In this document: positions 61,098 to 64,000 of the stretch, one piece after another
Position numbering within the stretch: position 1 is the stretch's first letter
Layout: each line of letters opens with the position of its first letter
Assembly: GCA_032027085.1 (NCBI GenBank)
Contig: JAVSMS010000001.1
Location: forward strand, 3,697,730-3,761,729
Direction of reading: 5' to 3'
DNA: 64,000 nt
Origin: Pseudorhodoplanes sp.
Lineage (GTDB): Bacteria; Pseudomonadota; Alphaproteobacteria; Rhizobiales; Xanthobacteraceae
Position numbers and translations under genes: made by a program
Notes under the pieces: model-generated
What the model was told of the DNA's origin: nothing
Seen by the model: only the letters and a program-made list of their open reading frames with translations
Databases searched by the model: none

Positions 61098-61475
61098 ATG
61101 ACTCCGACCGACAACCGTCATCCTCACGACCGTTATCCGGACAATGACTATCCGCGCGCGGCGGAAGAAAACGACGCTCGCCTGCAGCCCGATCCTGAAC
61201 TCGCGCTGAGCGCCGGTCGCGCCAATCGCACGCAAATCTGGCTGGTTGCTATCGGCGTATGTGTGATCGCAGCCCTCGTTCTGTACGGCATCAGCCAGCC
61301 ATCCAAGGACTCGCAAACGGCCGCAACACCTCCGGCGCAAACCACCGGCGCCGGGCCGTCCGCAGAACAGCCTCCGGCCCAGGAGCAACAGCAAGGTCAG
61401 AAGGCCGCGCCCGACCAGCCCGCGCAGGAGCCAGCCAAGCCAGGTCCGTCCGATTCAACGCGTTCGACGCAATAG
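61098..61475 (+). CDS. single-pass membrane protein with low-complexity tail
   Basis: 125 residues from ATG 61098 (GGAGGTGCGC ahead). An acidic N-terminus (RYPDNDYPRAAEENDARL), one helix (IWLVAIGVCVIAALVLYGI), then a Gln/Pro/Ala tail (QPPAQEQQQGQKAAPDQPAQ). No domain. A weak EcfG-type site upstream may tie it to stress response. Confidence 0.72.
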   Translation: MTPTDNRHPHDRYPDNDYPRAAEENDARLQPDPELALSAGRANRTQIWLVAIGVCVIAALVLYGISQPSKDSQTAATPPAQTTGAGPSAEQPPAQEQQQGQKAAPDQPAQEPAKPGPSDSTRSTQ

Positions 61476-61486
61476 CCGGCCCACCC

Positions 61487-61891
61487 TCATTCAAATTGCG
61501 GATCAATCGGCACGCGATAACCATTCGCGAGCCGGTTGGTTTCGTTGGCCATGCCGGTAACCGCCATCACCTCACCGAACATCGCGTCCGTCATCCCCGC
61601 CTTGCGCGCGGCGGCGGTATGGCTGGCAATGCAATAGGCGCAGCCATTGGTGACGCTGACAGCAAGATAGATCATTTCCTTGGTGAGCGGATCGAGCGCA
61701 CCTGGCGCCATCACGTCTTTCACGCTTTCCCAGGTCCGCTTCAGCACGGCCGGATCGCGCGCCAGGTATTTCCAGAAATTGTTGACGTCGGGCACGTTGC
61801 GGCTCGCCTTGATGTCATCGAACACCGCGCGCACCGCAGGAGATGCATCTTCGTAATTGATCGCTTTCGACATTGACGGTCTCTCGTTCAT
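61487..61891 (-). CDS. carboxymuconolactone decarboxylase family (AhpD-like) protein
   Basis: 134 residues. The start overlaps the cyclase stop as ATGA (61888-61891), or ATG 61873. The CxxC pair in TNGCAYCIASHTAAARKAGM with the following His is the AhpD redox site, and NRLANGYRVP ends the domain. It may act as a peroxidase-linked thiol protein or as a lactone decarboxylase. Coupled with the cyclase gene, so the two probably act on the same metabolite. Confidence 0.88.
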   Translation of the reverse strand: MNERPSMSKAINYEDASPAVRAVFDDIKASRNVPDVNNFWKYLARDPAVLKRTWESVKDVMAPGALDPLTKEMIYLAVSVTNGCAYCIASHTAAARKAGMTDAMFGEVMAVTGMANETNRLANGYRVPIDPQFE

Positions 61892-62928
61892 TGCCCCGGC
61901 ACGCCGATCGCCACCGGCCGCACCGGGGAGCCGGAGCCGCCCTGCGAGCGCAGCGGCAGGATGATCGTACAGGACAGCCACACGCGGTCGCGCGCCAGCG
62001 CACCGAGATTGGCGTTCTGGATGTTGTGGATCCCGGCCTGCACAAGATTGTGGTGGTGGATGGCAAACGGCAGACCGGCGGGCGTGCCCTCCGCCGGCTT
62101 CGCCTTGCCTTCCAGCATGCCGTCCGGCACCGGATCGGTGAAGGGATTGTCGAGCCCGACCAGCACGATCTGTTTCTCTTCCAGATACTTTGCCGCGTCA
62201 AAAGCGAGACCCGGCCCCTTGGTGTAGTAGGTCTTTTCGGTGTCGGGATCCTTCCAGCCCTCGCCCCACCCTGTGTAGATGTAAAGCACGTCGCCGGGCA
62301 GCAGGCCGCGATCGTTCAGCTTCTGCGCTTTCAGCATGTCCTGGATATGCGCAGCGGTGACGACGCTGCCGGCCGTCATCGGCTGACCCTTGCCGACATG
62401 CGCCCTGGCATCGAGCAGAATGGCGGTGGTGATGATCGGCGGCGCTTTCTCAATGCCGAGTTTCTGCAGCGACGAATCCGGCTTGGGCTTCACCTGTTTC
62501 TGCGTATAGCCGCCGTAATACATCGCCTTGTCGGACGGAAAATCGCCCTTGCCGTCCCATGGCTGCGGCAGCACCGCGAAATGACCAAGCGCGTCCATCT
62601 GTGTGCCCTGCGCGCCGGGCTCGCCGCTGACTGTTTCCTCGCCGTTGAAGGCATGCTTCGTGCCGGGAATGCCGACGGTCGGCCGGAATTTGTCGACCAG
62701 CGGCGTACCGAACGGCGATTGCGGCATGGTGTTGGAGCGGATGTGCGAGAGCTCGTAGGATTTTGAGTGCGGGCTGGCGAGATGCGGCGCGCAGCGCTGC
62801 CAGGTCTGCGTGCCAAGATTATTGGCCATGCCGATCTCGTCGCCTGCCGGCCAGCGGCTCTGCGCCCATGATGGCGACACCAAAATCAGAGAAACCAAAA
62901 GACAGCAGCCATGCGCGATCTGTCCCAT
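61888..62928 (-). CDS. exported cyclase family protein (kynurenine formamidase-like)
   Basis: 346 residues. Signal peptide (GCCLLVSLILVSPSWAQ). Cyclase-fold motifs: QGTQMDALGHF (metal His/Asp), HHHN-type loop in FAIHHHNLVQAG, and VLVGLDNPFTDP. Relatives include arylformamidase and other amidohydrolases of unknown substrate. The export signal and CMD partner make a periplasmic ring-opening or amide-cleaving step possible (inference). The 268 bases before the next gene (62929-63196) hold nothing I can defend. Confidence 0.85.
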   Translation of the reverse strand: MGQIAHGCCLLVSLILVSPSWAQSRWPAGDEIGMANNLGTQTWQRCAPHLASPHSKSYELSHIRSNTMPQSPFGTPLVDKFRPTVGIPGTKHAFNGEETVSGEPGAQGTQMDALGHFAVLPQPWDGKGDFPSDKAMYYGGYTQKQVKPKPDSSLQKLGIEKAPPIITTAILLDARAHVGKGQPMTAGSVVTAAHIQDMLKAQKLNDRGLLPGDVLYIYTGWGEGWKDPDTEKTYYTKGPGLAFDAAKYLEEKQIVLVGLDNPFTDPVPDGMLEGKAKPAEGTPAGLPFAIHHHNLVQAGIHNIQNANLGALARDRVWLSCTIILPLRSQGGSGSPVRPVAIGVPGQ

Positions 62929-63196
62929 TCTACCACCCCGTCAGTTTTCGAGTGCTGTCATTGTCTTGAGGAACGGAACACTGCGCCGCCGTCGCACACT
63001 CGACAAGAGGCACGAAGGAGTATTGATGAGGCATCACGTATTTCTCCCTGCCATCGCCGCCCCAACGGCGAGCATCCCGGAGCACTGCACAATCGCGACA
63101 TCGTGATCCCTGGCCGCACCGGGAACGCCCCGGAGCTGTCCGGCATTGCGTAAAATGAGGTGAAATCCAACCACGAAGGAGAGCAAGGAGGAGACC

Positions 63197-63532
63197 ATGA
63201 CCCATCTCCTGGTTCCCAGCGATCGCGTGGAAGGGGCGGCGGTGTATGGCCGCGAAGGCGAGAAACTCGGCACCGTCGAGCGGCTGATGCTGGAAAAGAC
63301 CACGGGCTCCGTCGCCTATGCGGTGATCCGGCATAGCGGCTTTCTTGGCGCCGACACGCATCATTATCCGGTGCTGTGGAAGGCGCTGAAATACAACCCC
63401 GACCGCCACGCCTTTGACGCCGACCTGTCGCTCGACGAATTGCGCGCCGGCCTGTGCGAACTCGACGGCGACAACTTCGACTGGGGCGACCGCTCGCCGC
63501 CCTATGCACAGCGGATGTATTGGGGGATTTAG
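63197..63532 (+). CDS. PRC-barrel domain protein
   Basis: 111 residues; GGAGGAG before the ATG. The PRC barrel runs through VEGAAVYGREGEKLGTVERLML and GSVAYAVIRHSGFLG, then HYPVLWKALKYNPDRHAFD and a Trp/Tyr-rich end. PRC proteins bind RNA, metals or membranes; a stress or cell-surface role is common in rhizobia. No partner. Confidence 0.88.
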   Translation: MTHLLVPSDRVEGAAVYGREGEKLGTVERLMLEKTTGSVAYAVIRHSGFLGADTHHYPVLWKALKYNPDRHAFDADLSLDELRAGLCELDGDNFDWGDRSPPYAQRMYWGI

Positions 63533-63701
63533 GCGTCCGCCGTCACCGCGTGCAGGCTGCGCCAGGATGCGCGCGGCTGCCCGCGTGCAAAAACATCCCG
63601 GTTCCCTGCGCCGCCACATCTTCACCTGATCGGCGCAGAAAGGCCGATTTCGGCGCGACAATCAGGCGTCCGCAATCCAACGGCAACGCGAGGAGCGGCC
63701 C

Positions 63702-64000
63702 ATGCCCGCAAAAGCAATTCCCGACGGCTATCACACCATCACGCCTTATCTGATCGTTCAGGGCGCAGCGAAAACGATCGATTTTGCACGGAAAGCGTTC
63801 GGCGCCGAGCTGGTGCATGAGCCGATGACCATGCCCGACGGACGGATCATGCATGCGGAGATGAAGATCGGCGATTCCCGCATCATGCTGTCGGATGCCG
63901 GCGACCGGCATCCGCCGATGCCCTCCATGCTGCATGTCTATGTACCGAATGTCGATGCGGTGTACCAGAAAGCGCTGAAAGCCGGCGGCGCATCGACCAT
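63702..64000 (+). CDS. VOC (glyoxalase-like, PhnB-type) protein, partial at window end
   Basis: First 99 residues from ATG 63702 (AGGAG seven bases ahead). Opens MPAKAIPDGYHTITPYLIVQ, then AKTIDFARKAFGAELVHEP, IMHAEMKIGDSRIMLSD and LHVYVPNVDAVYQKALKAGG, the PhnB/VOC pattern with paired beta-alpha-beta-beta-beta units. It would be a metal-binding dioxygenase or isomerase; the gene runs past the end of the window. Confidence 0.85.
   Translation, partial: MPAKAIPDGYHTITPYLIVQGAAKTIDFARKAFGAELVHEPMTMPDGRIMHAEMKIGDSRIMLSDAGDRHPPMPSMLHVYVPNVDAVYQKALKAGGAST

Noticed and set aside
63026-63106. 26-codon frame with AAGGAG ahead
   Set aside because: Good ribosome site but no hydrophobic, repeated or conserved pattern; too short to support.
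1-64000. CRISPR array, insertion sequence, prophage or integrase
   Set aside because: No repeated spacer pattern, transposase, terminal inverted repeat pair or phage gene found on either strand. The tRNA-Leu has no integrase nearby and no direct repeat that I can see.

Overview
This is a GC-rich chromosomal segment of an alphaproteobacterium, most likely Hyphomicrobiales (Bradyrhizobium, Xanthobacter or Pseudolabrys-like). The evidence is the gene set: a MipZ division ATPase, a phasin with a PhaR-like operator, an Omp25-type porin, DUF1489 and DUF1236 proteins, a SPOR-tailed D,D-carboxypeptidase, betaine-lipid genes with a Pho box, and EcfG-type (GGAAC-N16/17-CGTT) promoters. I see no phage, insertion sequence, CRISPR array or rRNA. 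The only RNA gene I can defend is one tRNA-Leu(GAG).

Layout. 0-2.3 kb: two tandem TadG-like von Willebrand proteins and a phasin. 2.4-9 kb: dacC-type carboxypeptidase, a J-domain/vWA/mipZ run, panC, an intradiol dioxygenase and DUF1489. 9-15.6 kb: mccA, small stress-type genes, and a coupled YeeE-like transporter/MFS pair. 15.7-23.7 kb: TPR-sulfotransferase, porin, cspA, an MBL-fold hydrolase, the betaine-lipid operon btaA-btaB (btaB frameshifted), a decayed GYD gene and an atypical SDR. 23.8-30.5 kb: TDT channel, dihaem cytochrome c, patatin, mccB, and three small exported proteins, two with EcfG-type promoters. 30.6-36.9 kb: coupled EEP/PLD-VTT genes, GST, rhodanese, DUF599 and two tiny membrane proteins. 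37-44 kb: queC with a VUT transporter, aldo-keto reductase, an Xre regulator, ivd with a thioesterase, a TetR module with tandem operators, and mgtE. 44-52.4 kb: polysaccharide deacetylase, an exported Ig-like repeat protein with a partner, tRNA-Leu, a solo FliN, lipB, PepSY protein, tautomerase/LysR, acylphosphatase/GGCT. 52.4-64 kb: pccA, DUF4010, 1-Cys peroxiredoxin, hydrolases, a formaldehyde-detoxifying dehydrogenase, a cyclase/AhpD pair, a PRC-barrel protein and a partial VOC protein.

How the parts connect. Branched-chain acid catabolism is present but dispersed: ivd, mccB and mccA make three consecutive leucine steps, and pccA adds propionyl-CoA carboxylation. Membrane-lipid remodelling recurs (btaAB, PLD-VTT, patatin). 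Stress response shows in the EcfG-type promoters in front of small envelope proteins. Many genes overlap by ATGA or GTGA, which defines coupled pairs and several non-ATG starts. The least described elements are the two-gene exported Ig-repeat locus (45.3-47.3 kb), the 34-residue membrane protein under a palindromic operator (35.6-35.8 kb), and the cluster of small secreted proteins at 28.8-30.5 kb.
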